A stretch of 57,711 nt of DNA from Bdellovibrionales bacterium. GTDB taxonomy: Bacteria > Bdellovibrionota > Bdellovibrionia > Bdellovibrionales > UBA1609. The stretch spans positions 1 to 57,711 of the forward strand of contig JALZUR010000025.1 in assembly GCA_023301025.1 (NCBI GenBank), read 5' to 3'. The notes under the pieces were generated by a model, which saw nothing but the letters and a program-made list of their open reading frames with translations, was not told the DNA's origin and did not search any database. How positions within the stretch are numbered: the stretch's first letter is position 1; each line of letters opens with the position of its first letter. Shown piece after piece: positions 45,202 to 54,059 of the stretch. The translations under genes were made by a program, and so were the position numbers.

Positions 45202-46194
45202 TTATTCTCCTCCTAAGATTTTTACAGCCTTAACCTCTACGCTGTTTTTATTGTAATAATGTAAGTAATTGATGTTGTAACCGGAAGATACTTTTTCTGA
45301 AGAGTCTTGCTTAACTTGGTAAGGTAGATCCTCTAATAAAAATTTACTTTTATCTTTTGCAAAATAAATAAGATCAAATGACGTGGGATCAAAAATCTCT
45401 AAGAGACTTTTAATAATTTTTTTATCTTTTACAGGATCAAACTCATCCATCTCAAAGCTAAAGTAACTTTCATCCCCTTGAGGGGTAATGTGAATTGTAA
45501 TGTATTTAGAATTACATAGACCATTTAAAGAGTAGCCTGAAGGACTAAAAAAGAATTGATCTAGTTTGTAATTATCAAAAAGTTTTTTAAACTTAGCTTT
45601 TACAAATTCTTTAGTCTTTGAATCTGACTTTTCAAGCTTTTCTTTAAAGTCTCCCTTTAAACCATAGATCAGTAGTTCTAAAGTTTTAATCTCATCATTA
45701 TTCTTATCTAAGCTGGATTCAGAAGAGATATCTAAAGAAGAGCTTGATGAGGGTTCAAATGACTGGTTAAAGATGTAGACGTAGTGATCATCAAGCCTTC
45801 CAAATCTGTAAGCTGCACCACCAAAATGCTCTATAAGCCTATTCATATCGTCTAAAGCTGAAGTTTTTTGAGAAACAGGTTGGTATTCATTTTTTCTTTC
45901 AAAAAAAATAGAGGTAATGCTGCTTTTAAACTCTTTATACAGTTCTAGAGCAGCTTTTATCAACTTTGTCTCACCACAGGTAATTAAAACAATTCGATTC
46001 TCCCAAACAAAAAGGCTAGATTCGGACAACAGATAGGCAACTGTATGCTCATTATTGATTTCAGAAAGAATCTTAGCACCTGTAAGATCAACTAGATTTT
46101 CCCAATAGCTTTTTGGAAAACTTAAAAGGTCTAACCCCTTAAACTGGATCTCTAGCTTTTTTTCAGGCCCTTCAAAAAACAGACTTTGACTCAT
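45202..46194 (-). CDS. speD: AdoMet decarboxylase, eukaryotic type
   Basis: Makes decarboxylated AdoMet, the aminopropyl donor for polyamines. The 330-residue protein is of the eukaryotic (class 2) type, not the ~120-residue bacterial proenzyme: start EGPEKKLEIQF, self-cleavage site LLSESSLFVW with E58-S59 giving the pyruvoyl group from Ser59, C73 in ITCGETKL, and GYSLNGLCNSKYITIHITPQ with the serine and histidine of processing. The length matches the ~334-residue human enzyme. speE lies directly after it. Origin by transfer from a eukaryote or an old bacterial branch is undecided. Confidence 0.9.
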   Translation of the reverse strand: MSQSLFFEGPEKKLEIQFKGLDLLSFPKSYWENLVDLTGAKILSEINNEHTVAYLLSESSLFVWENRIVLITCGETKLIKAALELYKEFKSSITSIFFERKNEYQPVSQKTSALDDMNRLIEHFGGAAYRFGRLDDHYVYIFNQSFEPSSSSSLDISSESSLDKNNDEIKTLELLIYGLKGDFKEKLEKSDSKTKEFVKAKFKKLFDNYKLDQFFFSPSGYSLNGLCNSKYITIHITPQGDESYFSFEMDEFDPVKDKKIIKSLLEIFDPTSFDLIYFAKDKSKFLLEDLPYQVKQDSSEKVSSGYNINYLHYYNKNSVEVKAVKILGGE

Positions 46195-46247
46195 AGCCTC
46201 TAGTACCTATTAATCAAAGTCCTGACAATCAAAAAAGGGTTTATATA

Positions 46248-47057
46248 TTGAAGATTTCCGCAGTTATCCCTACATACAACCGCTCTGAAAAGCTTATAAG
46301 AGCCATCTCTTCAGTTTTAAATCAAACGCAGACTGTTGATGAAATCATTGTTGTAGATGATGGCTCAGACCTAAGGCCAAAGCTTTCTTTAGAGTTAAAT
46401 CGTAAAATTGTCTTGATACAAAAAGAAAAGAATCAAGGTGTGAGTGCTGCCAGAAACACAGGAATTAAAGCTGCTAAAAATAATTGGCTTTGCTTTTTAG
46501 ATTCCGATGACGAATGGAAGACTAATAAAATTAAAGAGCAGGTTGTAGATATCAAAAACAATCCTGATATAAAGATCTTCTACACTGATGAAGAGTGGAT
46601 TAAAAATGGAGTACATGTAATAAAAAAACATCATCAGTTAAAAAAAAGTGGATGGATATTTAAGCCTTGTTTAAAAAGCTGCTTTGTTGGAGCTTCCACT
46701 CTTTTAGCTCATAAAAGTGTTTTCGAAGATGTAGGACTTTTTGATGAGAGTTTAACTGTTTGTGAAGACTATGACTTGTGGATTCGCTTAAGTCACAAGT
46801 ATGAGTTTTTTCTAAATCCTAATGAATTAATTAAAAAACATGCAGGACATGATGATCAGCTTTCAACAAAGTATTTTGCTATGGACTACTACCGGCTGTT
46901 AAGTTTAATAAAAATATCTAAAAATTCCACATTAAATACTGAAGACTATGATACAGTATCCGAGCTTATTTTAAAAAAAACTGCTCTTTTATTAAAAGGC
47001 GCTATTAAGCATAATAACTCCGAATTAATAGAAAAGATTAATGCTTTGAAACTTTAA
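46248..47057 (+). CDS. family 2 glycosyltransferase
   Basis: A GT-A glycosyltransferase, 269 residues. It begins KISAVIPTYNRSEKLIRAIS, has the donor-site segment IIVVDDGSD, GVSAARNTGIKAAKNNWL, the DxD-like LCFLDSDDEWK, and the acceptor segment FDESLTVCEDYDLWIRLS with the ED dyad of family 2. The start is TTG 46248. It is followed by a converging CinA-like gene, so it stands alone and its product (envelope or capsule sugar) is unknown. Confidence 0.88.
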   Translation: MKISAVIPTYNRSEKLIRAISSVLNQTQTVDEIIVVDDGSDLRPKLSLELNRKIVLIQKEKNQGVSAARNTGIKAAKNNWLCFLDSDDEWKTNKIKEQVVDIKNNPDIKIFYTDEEWIKNGVHVIKKHHQLKKSGWIFKPCLKSCFVGASTLLAHKSVFEDVGLFDESLTVCEDYDLWIRLSHKYEFFLNPNELIKKHAGHDDQLSTKYFAMDYYRLLSLIKISKNSTLNTEDYDTVSELILKKTALLLKGAIKHNNSELIEKINALKL

Positions 47058-47063
47058 AGCATC

Positions 47064-48194
47064 TTACAGTTGAGTTTCATAATGCATCTTAAAGAGCATC
47101 AAAAGGGCATAGATGCTAGACCTCTTAGATCTAAAAACATTCTTATTTTTTAAAGAAAATTCTTTTTTAATGTTTTTATATGTTAAAGTGTAAACCTCAC
47201 CAGATTTTTCAAAAAGCATAGCAGGTTTTGTTGTTTCAAAATTTTTACCGTAAGCATAACAAAGCTTTTTAAATATTTTCTTTTTTGTGTTTTTTTTAAT
47301 CTCTTCTAAAGCTCTCCCATTTGTTACCCTATCAATAAAATAAAGCTCCTCAGAAGAGGATAAAAGCTTTTCAATATACGAATCAATATATGAGAATGCA
47401 TTTTTTGAATACAGATAAGGCTTGCAAACGGCATCAAGCTTATCTTGCCAAAGATTAGCGTCTGGATCTTTTTTATCAATCCAGAGTTTTACTTCGGTGA
47501 TCGGAGGACTGGCCCTGTAGCCCACTTGATACGAGCACTTTATTAAAGCTTTTTCTACCTCATGAGCAATTTCACTTTCCGGAATATTAATACACTGCCA
47601 CGAAATAAGCTCAGTGGAAGAAGAGCTTTTTTTACTGATTTCATCCAGAAGTCCTCCCCCCTCCTTTTTCAAAACTGACTCTAATTCACTCGGTGGACCT
47701 GGAAGACAGATCATCTCAAAGGTCCTTATTTTTTCTTCTTGTTTTGGGCCAGTTTTTATCAGTTTTTTTCTAACAACTGAAAAAGCTTGAGCTGTACCCC
47801 TTACATTTTTGAAAACCACAGCACCTTTTGGAAAATACGCCTGCCACTTATGCCCTTCTCTTGGTTTAATCTCTCTTTCAAGCAGTGAGGCCTCCATCTT
47901 AGACCAAACTCCTTCATCTAACTCTAGCTCTTGATGTGCAAACTTTGATATCACCTCTCTAGTTACATCATCCCTAGTTGGTCCAAGACCCCCAATGGTA
48001 AAGACCACATCAACTGAGCTCTTTATTAAAAAGTTCAAAATCTGATTTAAATGCTCTTTTTGATCTAGGACTGCAAAATGATGAACAACCTCAACTCCAA
48101 TCTTTGTAAGCTCAGAGGCTAAAAAACTTGCATTGGTGTTTACAATCTGACCAGATACAACCTCATCACCAGTTGCAATTAGAGCTGCTTTCAT
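47064..48194 (-). CDS. CinA-like protein with degenerate C-terminus
   Basis: The first 170 residues are a MoaB/CinA N-domain: MKAALIATGDEVVSGQIVNT, FTIGGLGPTRDDVTREVI, and VRGTAQAFSV. In CinA this domain has ADP-ribose pyrophosphatase activity. The C-terminal part (about residues 250-376) lacks the deamidase motif of CinA (no SCTGG, no PGAS) and is lysine-rich, so the pyridine-nucleotide deamidase function is probably missing. Start ATG 48194 follows AAGAGGAG by 8 bases; a longer frame from 48326 is not supported. It is divergent from the ABC1 kinase with 46 bases between them. Confidence 0.8.
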   Translation of the reverse strand: MKAALIATGDEVVSGQIVNTNASFLASELTKIGVEVVHHFAVLDQKEHLNQILNFLIKSSVDVVFTIGGLGPTRDDVTREVISKFAHQELELDEGVWSKMEASLLEREIKPREGHKWQAYFPKGAVVFKNVRGTAQAFSVVRKKLIKTGPKQEEKIRTFEMICLPGPPSELESVLKKEGGGLLDEISKKSSSSTELISWQCINIPESEIAHEVEKALIKCSYQVGYRASPPITEVKLWIDKKDPDANLWQDKLDAVCKPYLYSKNAFSYIDSYIEKLLSSSEELYFIDRVTNGRALEEIKKNTKKKIFKKLCYAYGKNFETTKPAMLFEKSGEVYTLTYKNIKKEFSLKNKNVFRSKRSSIYALLMLFKMHYETQL

Positions 48195-48240
48195 AATTTT
48201 ACTCCTCTTTTGGTGCATAAGTACTCTATAATGTTGAACT

Positions 48241-49557
48241 GTGAAAGAAATAAAAAAAAGTTCATTTAGTCGTGGTTTAAGAGTTGCTAAGCTTGGATTA
48301 AAAACTGGCTTAAAAGCGGCTGGCAATTATATATCTCCCAAAGAACAAGAAGATTACCTAATCGAACAGATGAAGCTGATCGCTGATGAACTGGGGGAGC
48401 TTAAGGGAACCATGATGAAGGTGGGCCAAGGACTTTCTATGTACGGAGAGCACTTTCTTCCCCCCAAAGCTAATGAGATGTTAAAAAGTCTTCAATCCTC
48501 CTCCCCCCCACTTGATTGGGAGTCTATTGAGACTACCTTAGAAAAAGAGCTAGGTATGAAAGCTTTCAGTGAACTTGATATCGATGAAGAAGCACTAGCT
48601 GCAGCCTCTTTGGGCCAAGTTCACAAAGCAGTTATCAAAAAAACAGGTGAAGTCATTGCACTTAAGGTTCAATACCCTGGAGTTGACTCCGCGATGCATT
48701 CCGATGTTAAAAATCTAAAAAGAGTTTTTTCTTTAGGTAAAATCTTTCCATCAGAAATGAAGCTTGATCTGATCTTTCAAGAGATTCAAGGCATGCTTTT
48801 AGGAGAGCTCGATTATTCTAAAGAGCTCTACTGGACTGATACTGTTTACAACAATTTAAAGGATGACCCTAGGTATTTAGTACCAAAACCAATTCCTGAA
48901 TTTTGTACAAAAAAAATTATGGCTACAAGTTTTATTGAAGGTGTTCCTGTAGATTCTGATGAAGTCTTAAATCTAAGCCAAGAAAGCAGAAATAAAATTG
49001 GCTATGCTTTTTTAGAACACTACTTTAATGAACTCTTTTTGTTTAAATCTGTTCAAACAGATCCTCACTTGGGAAACTACAGAATAAATCTAACAGATCC
49101 TGAAAACCCGAAACTTGTGCTACTCGATTTTGGGGCTATGAAAGAGGTCCCTGATTCTTTTGGTGAACCTTTTAAAAAACTGATCAGAGCAGCTCTAAAA
49201 GATGACACAGATACGATGATTGAGGCTGCCGAGACTATGGGGTATTTAAAGCCAGACGACCCGCAAAAGCTTGTAGACAGTTACATAAAGCTTTGCTCTT
49301 TAATTGTTGAGCCTTTTTCTACATCAGGTTTAGAAGAGTGTGAGTACATCAACAAAGATAAAGAATATGTTTGGAAGGAAACGGATCTTCCAAAAAGAGT
49401 AGCTGCAGCAGGAACTCAGATTGCAAAAAACTTTAAGCTCAGAACCCCACCAAAAGAGTCTTTATTTCTAGACAGAAAACTCGGTGGAACTTTTATTTTT
49501 CTATCTGTTTTAAATTTTCAAGCCTACTGTGATGATTGGATCAAAGATAGAATCTAA
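48241..49557 (+). CDS. ABC1/UbiB-family atypical kinase
   Basis: An atypical protein-kinase-like protein of the ABC1/ADCK/UbiB family, 438 residues. Visible are the KxGQ motif in MMKVGQGLSMYGE, the alanine-rich loop AAASLGQVHKAVIKK, the lysine in VIALKVQYPGVDS, QTDPHLGNYRIN, and the metal site VLLDFGAMKEVP. These proteins support ubiquinone or isoprenoid lipid pathways in other bacteria; its target here is unknown. No C-terminal membrane anchor is evident. Start GTG 48241. Confidence 0.92.
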   Translation: MKEIKKSSFSRGLRVAKLGLKTGLKAAGNYISPKEQEDYLIEQMKLIADELGELKGTMMKVGQGLSMYGEHFLPPKANEMLKSLQSSSPPLDWESIETTLEKELGMKAFSELDIDEEALAAASLGQVHKAVIKKTGEVIALKVQYPGVDSAMHSDVKNLKRVFSLGKIFPSEMKLDLIFQEIQGMLLGELDYSKELYWTDTVYNNLKDDPRYLVPKPIPEFCTKKIMATSFIEGVPVDSDEVLNLSQESRNKIGYAFLEHYFNELFLFKSVQTDPHLGNYRINLTDPENPKLVLLDFGAMKEVPDSFGEPFKKLIRAALKDDTDTMIEAAETMGYLKPDDPQKLVDSYIKLCSLIVEPFSTSGLEECEYINKDKEYVWKETDLPKRVAAAGTQIAKNFKLRTPPKESLFLDRKLGGTFIFLSVLNFQAYCDDWIKDRI

Positions 49558-49575
49558 ATAATCAAATATATAAAT

Positions 49576-49595
49576 ACAGCTAAGATTTTAGCTGT
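49576..49595. terminator. hairpin in the convergent gap
   Basis: ACAGCTAA, loop GATT and TTAGCTGT form a perfect 8-pair stem between the converging ABC1 kinase and acyl-CoA dehydrogenase genes, overlapping the latter's stop. There is only a weak T-run on the minus side, so it may be a partial terminator. Confidence 0.5.
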
Positions 49596-50769
49596 TACAA
49601 AGATCCATAGCTATATTTTTTTGATGGGCCTCTAAAGTTCCACCACCAATTTCTAATAGCTTAGCATCTCTCCACATTCGCTCTACATGATACTCAGCCA
49701 CATAGCCGTAACCACCTAAAACCTGTATAGCACTATCAGCAACCTCTTTGGCCATTGTTGTTGCAACTAATTTAACACCATCAGAGTCTTTTCGATCTCC
49801 TGTGCCTTCAGCTCCCATATTAAAAGCTGTCTGATACACATATGCACGTGAAGCTTGGTACTTGGCATAACTTTCAGCCAAATGCTTTTGGATCTGACCA
49901 AACTTGTAAAGTGGCTTTTTAAAAGCCTCGCGTTCTTTTGAATATTTAACCATCTCATCTATACAGCGCCTGGCAATTCCTAAGCTCATGGCAGCAAGAG
50001 TCAATCTTTCAATCTCTAAGTTTTTCATCATATGAATCAAAGAGTCACCCTCTTCACCAATAAGATTAGACTTAGGAACTTTGCAGTTTTCAAAAACAAG
50101 CTCAGCGGTGTTTGAAGATCTCATACCAAGTTTATCCATTATTTTTTGGCCCACGGTAAAGCCTGGACAGTCTTTAGTTACTAAAAACGAAGAAAGCTCA
50201 GGTCTTCCTTTCTCATTTTCTCCAGTAACTGCATAGACTAAAACTCCATCTGAAGCTGTTCCTTTATCATCAAGACAGCCATTAGTGATCCACATCTTGC
50301 GACCAGTAATAGAATAAAAATCGCCATCTTTTACAGCTTTAGTAGTCATTCCTAAAACATCAGTTCCAGCATCAGGTTCGGACATAGCCATAGCACCAAC
50401 AAAATCACCAGTACACATAGACTCTAAGTGTTTCTCTTTTAGTTCTTTACCAGCATTTACTGAAAAATTATTAACCAGCAACATTGAATGCGCTAAGTAA
50501 GCTAAACAAAAACCAGGATCAGAATATGAAAGCTCCTCATGGGCAATCACCGCCGCAGTTGTATCCATACCCGAGCCACCATACTCTTCAGGAACAGTGA
50601 TGCCCAAAAGGCCAATTTCACCTAAAGACTTTAAAAGCTCTACATTAAATTTTTCTTCTTTATTATAATCATGGGCCTGGGGTTCAACTTTAGTTTTGGT
50701 GAAGTCTTTAACCATATCTCTGAGCATTGAATGCTCTTCAGTTGGCGTATAAATATTTATTGAACTCAT
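49588..50769 (-). CDS. acyl-CoA dehydrogenase, isovaleryl/long-chain type
   Basis: A FAD-dependent acyl-CoA dehydrogenase, 393 residues. Family segments are GLLGITVPEEYGGSGMDTTA, GAMAMSEPDAGTDVLGMTTK, MWITNGCLDDKG and QVLGGYGYVAEYHVERMWRD. The usual catalytic glutamate site reads EIGGGTLEAH, so E is replaced by G as in isovaleryl and long-chain types, which use a glutamate in the helix of NLEIERLTLAAM. A branched- or long-chain substrate is inferred. AGGGAG precedes the ATG. A palindrome overlaps its likely promoter. Confidence 0.92.
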   Translation of the reverse strand: MSSINIYTPTEEHSMLRDMVKDFTKTKVEPQAHDYNKEEKFNVELLKSLGEIGLLGITVPEEYGGSGMDTTAAVIAHEELSYSDPGFCLAYLAHSMLLVNNFSVNAGKELKEKHLESMCTGDFVGAMAMSEPDAGTDVLGMTTKAVKDGDFYSITGRKMWITNGCLDDKGTASDGVLVYAVTGENEKGRPELSSFLVTKDCPGFTVGQKIMDKLGMRSSNTAELVFENCKVPKSNLIGEEGDSLIHMMKNLEIERLTLAAMSLGIARRCIDEMVKYSKEREAFKKPLYKFGQIQKHLAESYAKYQASRAYVYQTAFNMGAEGTGDRKDSDGVKLVATTMAKEVADSAIQVLGGYGYVAEYHVERMWRDAKLLEIGGGTLEAHQKNIAMDLCNS

Positions 50770-50804
50770 CTAAAACTCCCTATGAAAAAATGCCCATATC
50801 ATTA

Positions 50805-50833
50805 AAAGTATTCAATACTTTCGACACTGTCAT
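50805..50833 (-). promoter_or_regulatory. candidate promoter and operator of acyl-CoA dehydrogenase
   Basis: On the minus strand ATGACA (50833-50828), a 17-base spacer and TACTTT (50810-50805). The perfect 17-base palindrome AAAGTATTCAATACTTT (50805-50821) covers the -10 box and part of the spacer, as a repressor operator would. The start codon is 36 bases downstream. No regulator gene is beside it. Confidence 0.4.
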
Positions 50834-50870
50834 ACAATTTAAGCCATGGGTAGAGTTTGAATATTTAGTG

Positions 50871-50890
50871 ACTTTTAAGCACTTTTAAAG
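50871..50890. repeat. 10-base direct repeat pair
   Basis: ACTTTTAAGC (50871-50880) and ACTTTTAAAG (50881-50890) stand in tandem, one helical turn apart, upstream of the acyl-CoA dehydrogenase promoter. They could be paired binding sites or chance in AT-rich DNA. Confidence 0.3.
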
Positions 50891-50938
50891 AGTACTTAAA
50901 AAAATAAGGCAAAAATCAGTTGATAATAGCTCAAGCAA

Positions 50939-51247
50939 TCAAGATATAGAGGATAAAATGTCAGACAAAGCCTTAAGCTCTCTTTTAGAAACACCTGTCT
51001 TTTGAGAAATCTCTACAACACTTTGGCCTGTTTTTAAAAACCTTATAGCCTCTTTGTATGTGATTTGGTGCTCTTGCTCTTCTTGGGTTAAAAGAGGCTT
51101 TCGTTCAAAGTTTTTAGTAAAGTCTTTTTCTAACTCTACGATTCTATTTTGAAGTTTGCCTATCTGTAGTGCTAAAAGTACTAGTGCTGCACCTGATAAA
51201 ACAAGTGCTGCGGCGAATATTAAAGTTTGGATGTTATCAAAAGACAC
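50939..51247 (-). CDS. DUF2802-like protein, membrane helix plus HTH-like tail
   Basis: A 102-residue protein: an N-terminal transmembrane helix (LIFAAALVLSGAALVLLALQI), a short coiled coil, and a helix-turn-helix-like tail, EAIRFLKTGQSVVEISQKTGVSKRELKALSDILS. This order matches DUF2802, a family of unknown function found beside flagellar or signalling genes in other proteobacteria. There is no such gene next to it here. Start ATG 51247. Confidence 0.6.
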   Translation of the reverse strand: MSFDNIQTLIFAAALVLSGAALVLLALQIGKLQNRIVELEKDFTKNFERKPLLTQEEQEHQITYKEAIRFLKTGQSVVEISQKTGVSKRELKALSDILSSIS

Positions 51248-51302
51248 GTGTCTCCCCCTCTATTTAATTAAAAACAGACGGACGCTAAGTGCATTGCTAT
51301 TT

Positions 51303-52490
51303 TTATAGTGACTCTAAAAAACTTTTAAGCCGGTTTACACCCTCTTCAAAAGTCTGTTCAGAAACTGCAAAACTCATCCGTACATAACCATTTTGCCCAA
51401 AATCAGAACCGGGTACAAGTACGCAGGCTTTAGACTCTAAAAATTGTGCACAAAACTCAGAATCAGTCATATTTTTTTGCTCTAAAATCTCAGAAAGATT
51501 TACCCAGAAGTAAAAGGCACCTTCAGGTTTTTTTAAGCTTAAGCCCTTAATTTGTGTTAACAGATCGTAGCCAATCTTAGCCCTTTTTTTAAGTATGCCT
51601 ATAGAACTTTTGATTTCACTTTTTACATGAGAACTAAACCCTGAAAGTACTGCCTCTTGGGACACAGAAGGCGGACAGCCAGTCGTTTGGCTCTGGTGGC
51701 GTGAAAGAGCCTTTATAGCAGACTCTTCAGCAATGGCCCAACCAATCCGCCAACCCGTCATAGAAAATACCTTTGAAGCCCCGCTTACTACTATAGAGCG
51801 TGACTTTAACTCAGGTGCGACATCAAAAAGATGCGGACAAGCACCTTTGGTAACTTCATCACCCCAATAAAGCTCAGAGTAAATATCATCAAGCAACACT
51901 TGCACCTCAGAGTGCTTGTTTAAAGATTTTGATAGTGTTTCGTAGTCAGATGTTTTGAAAACTTCACCTGAGGGATTATTAGGCGAGTTGATCAATAAAA
52001 CCTTTACGCCGTCATCAAGAGCTTTTTCTAAAGCATCTTGATTTACGCTAAAGTCATCATTAAGAGGTATTAAAACAGGTTCACCGCCGGCAATTTCTAC
52101 CATTGTGGTGTAGCTGGCCCAAAAAGGTATAAAAATACCTACTTTGTCACCTGGATTGATCAAGTTCCAAAAAGACTGTTGAATAGCATACTTAGCACCT
52201 GGAGTGACAATTACATTATTTGAACTGTAATTAAAACCAAATCGTTTATTAAAATCTTCAACAATAGCACTTTTAAGACCAGCAGTCCCTGAAGCACTTG
52301 TGTACCTTGTTTTGCCGTCTTCTATAGCCTTAATACCCGCAAGTTTACAGCTTTCAAAAGTCTGCCAATCAGGCTCACCAACAGACAATGAAACCACATC
52401 TACGCCTTTAGATTTAAGCTCAATAGCTTTAGCCGCTAGGGCTAGTGTGGGTGAACCTTTTACTTTCTTTGATCTGTCAGACAGTCTCAT
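51303..52490 (-). CDS. aspartate aminotransferase, class I
   Basis: A PLP fold-type I aminotransferase of the aspartate aminotransferase (Ib) subgroup, 395 residues. Family marks are SLSVGEPDWQTFESCKLAGI, the PLP-contact TRYTSASGTAGLK, LLINSPNNPSGEVF, the Schiff-base lysine in VVSGASKVFSMTGWRIGW, and C-terminal FYFWVNLSEIL with the substrate-binding arginine in YVRMSFAVS. It probably interconverts aspartate and 2-oxoglutarate with oxaloacetate and glutamate. coaD lies upstream with a gap of 80 bases. Confidence 0.92.
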   Translation of the reverse strand: MRLSDRSKKVKGSPTLALAAKAIELKSKGVDVVSLSVGEPDWQTFESCKLAGIKAIEDGKTRYTSASGTAGLKSAIVEDFNKRFGFNYSSNNVIVTPGAKYAIQQSFWNLINPGDKVGIFIPFWASYTTMVEIAGGEPVLIPLNDDFSVNQDALEKALDDGVKVLLINSPNNPSGEVFKTSDYETLSKSLNKHSEVQVLLDDIYSELYWGDEVTKGACPHLFDVAPELKSRSIVVSGASKVFSMTGWRIGWAIAEESAIKALSRHQSQTTGCPPSVSQEAVLSGFSSHVKSEIKSSIGILKKRAKIGYDLLTQIKGLSLKKPEGAFYFWVNLSEILEQKNMTDSEFCAQFLESKACVLVPGSDFGQNGYVRMSFAVSEQTFEEGVNRLKSFLESL

Positions 52491-52570
52491 TTAAAAACTC
52501 CGTTGTTTTTTACTTTTTAAAATAATATTTAGGTTTTTATATTTGTTACTTTTCGTGTTGATTTGTAGTT

Positions 52571-53101
52571 TCAATTTTGGTTTTTGTAAACCTCAAGAAG
52601 CTTAAGTTCAACACATTTAGAGACATAAGGTTTAAAATCACCATTAAGCCTTGCTAGCTCTTTAACAAGACTAGAAGAAACGTCTCTAAACTCACTTTTA
52701 GAACAAAACAAGAGCGTTTCACAATCTTTATACAATTTGGAATTTATATTAGAAAGACTTTGCTCTAAAGCAAAGTCAGATGCATCTCTTACCCCACGCA
52801 CAAGAGTTTTGATTTGATTTTGTCTCATAAAATCTACTGTAAGACCCGACCAAGTCACCACTTCAATCTGACCTTTATCTTGAGCATTGTTCTGAATTTT
52901 TAGATCTTCAAACTCTTCATGAATACAGGCTTCAAACATAATTTTTCGCTCAGAAGGAGAAAAAAGAGTTTTTTTAACTGGTGATTCACCTATCAAAACA
53001 TAAACCTTACTAAAGTAACAGCTTGCTCTTTTTAAAATATCAAGGTGTCCACGAGTGGGAGGGTCAAAACTGCCCGGATATAAAACCTTACGTGTCTCCA
53101 T
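52571..53101 (-). CDS. coaD: phosphopantetheine adenylyltransferase
   Basis: Adds AMP to 4'-phosphopantetheine in CoA synthesis. It has 176 residues with LYPGSFDPPTRGHLDILKRA, containing the nucleotidyltransferase TxGH motif in TRGH, VYVLIGESPVKKTLFSPSER, and VTWSGLTVDFMRQNQIKTLV, VRGVRDASDFALEQSLS. FRDVSSSLVKEL is the second ATP motif. It begins right after rsmD with no gap, which is a common gene pair. Confidence 0.95.
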   Translation of the reverse strand: METRKVLYPGSFDPPTRGHLDILKRASCYFSKVYVLIGESPVKKTLFSPSERKIMFEACIHEEFEDLKIQNNAQDKGQIEVVTWSGLTVDFMRQNQIKTLVRGVRDASDFALEQSLSNINSKLYKDCETLLFCSKSEFRDVSSSLVKELARLNGDFKPYVSKCVELKLLEVYKNQN

Positions 53102-53662
53102 TTAATTCCCTACTTCGTCCTTAATCTTGTATATGTATAAGAGTTTGTCTTTATAGTCTTTGACTTTATATTCGTAGAGTTTACTAGACTCAAGGTTAAA
53201 AATCTCTTCACCTTTTACATATTCAATAAAAACCATTGCACTATCACTTAAAGCTTTAGAATCAGAAATGCACCTCATAACATCAGCACCCATTTTTTGG
53301 GTAAAAGGAGGATCTACAAAAATATAATCAAATGTTTTAATATTTGTATTTAAAAATTTAAAAACATCAGAAGAAATAAACTGGGTCTCATCTATAGCCT
53401 CTAAAAGAGTGGCATTCTTTAGAAAAATACGTTTAGCATCTTGTCCCTGATCAACAGATATTACATTTTTAGCCCCTCTTGAAAGAGCTTCTAAAGAAAT
53501 GCTTCCTGTACCTGAAAACAGGTCTAAAAAACTTGAGTCTACAACACCTGGTCCAATAATATTAAATACTGTCTCTTTAATACGATCAGTGGTTGGTCTA
53601 ATGTCTTTTGATTTAAAGGCAGCCAACCTACGACCACCCCACTTTCCAGAAATTATTCTCAT
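53102..53662 (-). CDS. rsmD: 16S rRNA (guanine966-N2)-methyltransferase
   Basis: Methylates G966 of 16S rRNA, 186 residues. Starts MRIISGKWGGRRLAAFKSKD with the family RP sequence DIRPTTDRIKETVFNII, then FLDLFSGTGSISLEALSRGA for AdoMet binding and FDYIFVDPPFTQKMG for the catalytic DPPF. It is directly followed by coaD. Upstream is the response regulator gene with 34 bases between. Confidence 0.95.
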   Translation of the reverse strand: MRIISGKWGGRRLAAFKSKDIRPTTDRIKETVFNIIGPGVVDSSFLDLFSGTGSISLEALSRGAKNVISVDQGQDAKRIFLKNATLLEAIDETQFISSDVFKFLNTNIKTFDYIFVDPPFTQKMGADVMRCISDSKALSDSAMVFIEYVKGEEIFNLESSKLYEYKVKDYKDKLLYIYKIKDEVGN

Positions 53663-53696
53663 TCACTTACACCTATTTTAATACTTTTCAACAGGT

Positions 53697-54059
53697 TCAG
53701 TCTAAACCAGATAGCACCTCATCTAAACTCTCAAATGGTTTTTTTAAAAAAGTTACATTTAAGTGCTCAAAATCCTTTTTTTCTAAGTCATCCATAAAAG
53801 CCGACATCAAAAAAATCTCATACTCTGTGCTTAAAATACCATAAGTTACAAGATCACTAGATCTTCCATCAGTTAGCACATAGTCTAAGAAAACAACTGA
53901 AGGCACTTCGTCTAAAAAAAGTTTGCGTGCGTCTTTTAAAGATGTAGCAGTTTTAATTGAAAATCCTTTCTTACTAATTTTTCTTTTTAAAACTCTAGTT
54001 ATTGCAGGCTCATCTTCAATTATAAAAATAACTTTGCTTAAATTTTTTGATAGATTCAC
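53697..54059 (-). CDS. single-domain response regulator
   Basis: A receiver domain alone, 120 residues, no output domain. The acidic pair is E15-D16 in IFIIEDEPAI, the phosphorylated aspartate is D59 in VVFLDYVLTD, and the conserved lysine is in VTFLKKPFES. It overlaps the sensor kinase gene by 4 bases, so it is likely that kinase's partner, passing phosphate on or acting by protein binding, like CheY or Spo0F. Confidence 0.9.
   Translation of the reverse strand: MNLSKNLSKVIFIIEDEPAITRVLKRKISKKGFSIKTATSLKDARKLFLDEVPSVVFLDYVLTDGRSSDLVTYGILSTEYEIFLMSAFMDDLEKKDFEHLNVTFLKKPFESLDEVLSGLD

Noticed and set aside
48195-48326. Upstream extension of the CinA-like gene
   Set aside because: It would overlap the divergent ABC1 kinase gene; AGGAG fits ATG 48194, where family similarity begins.
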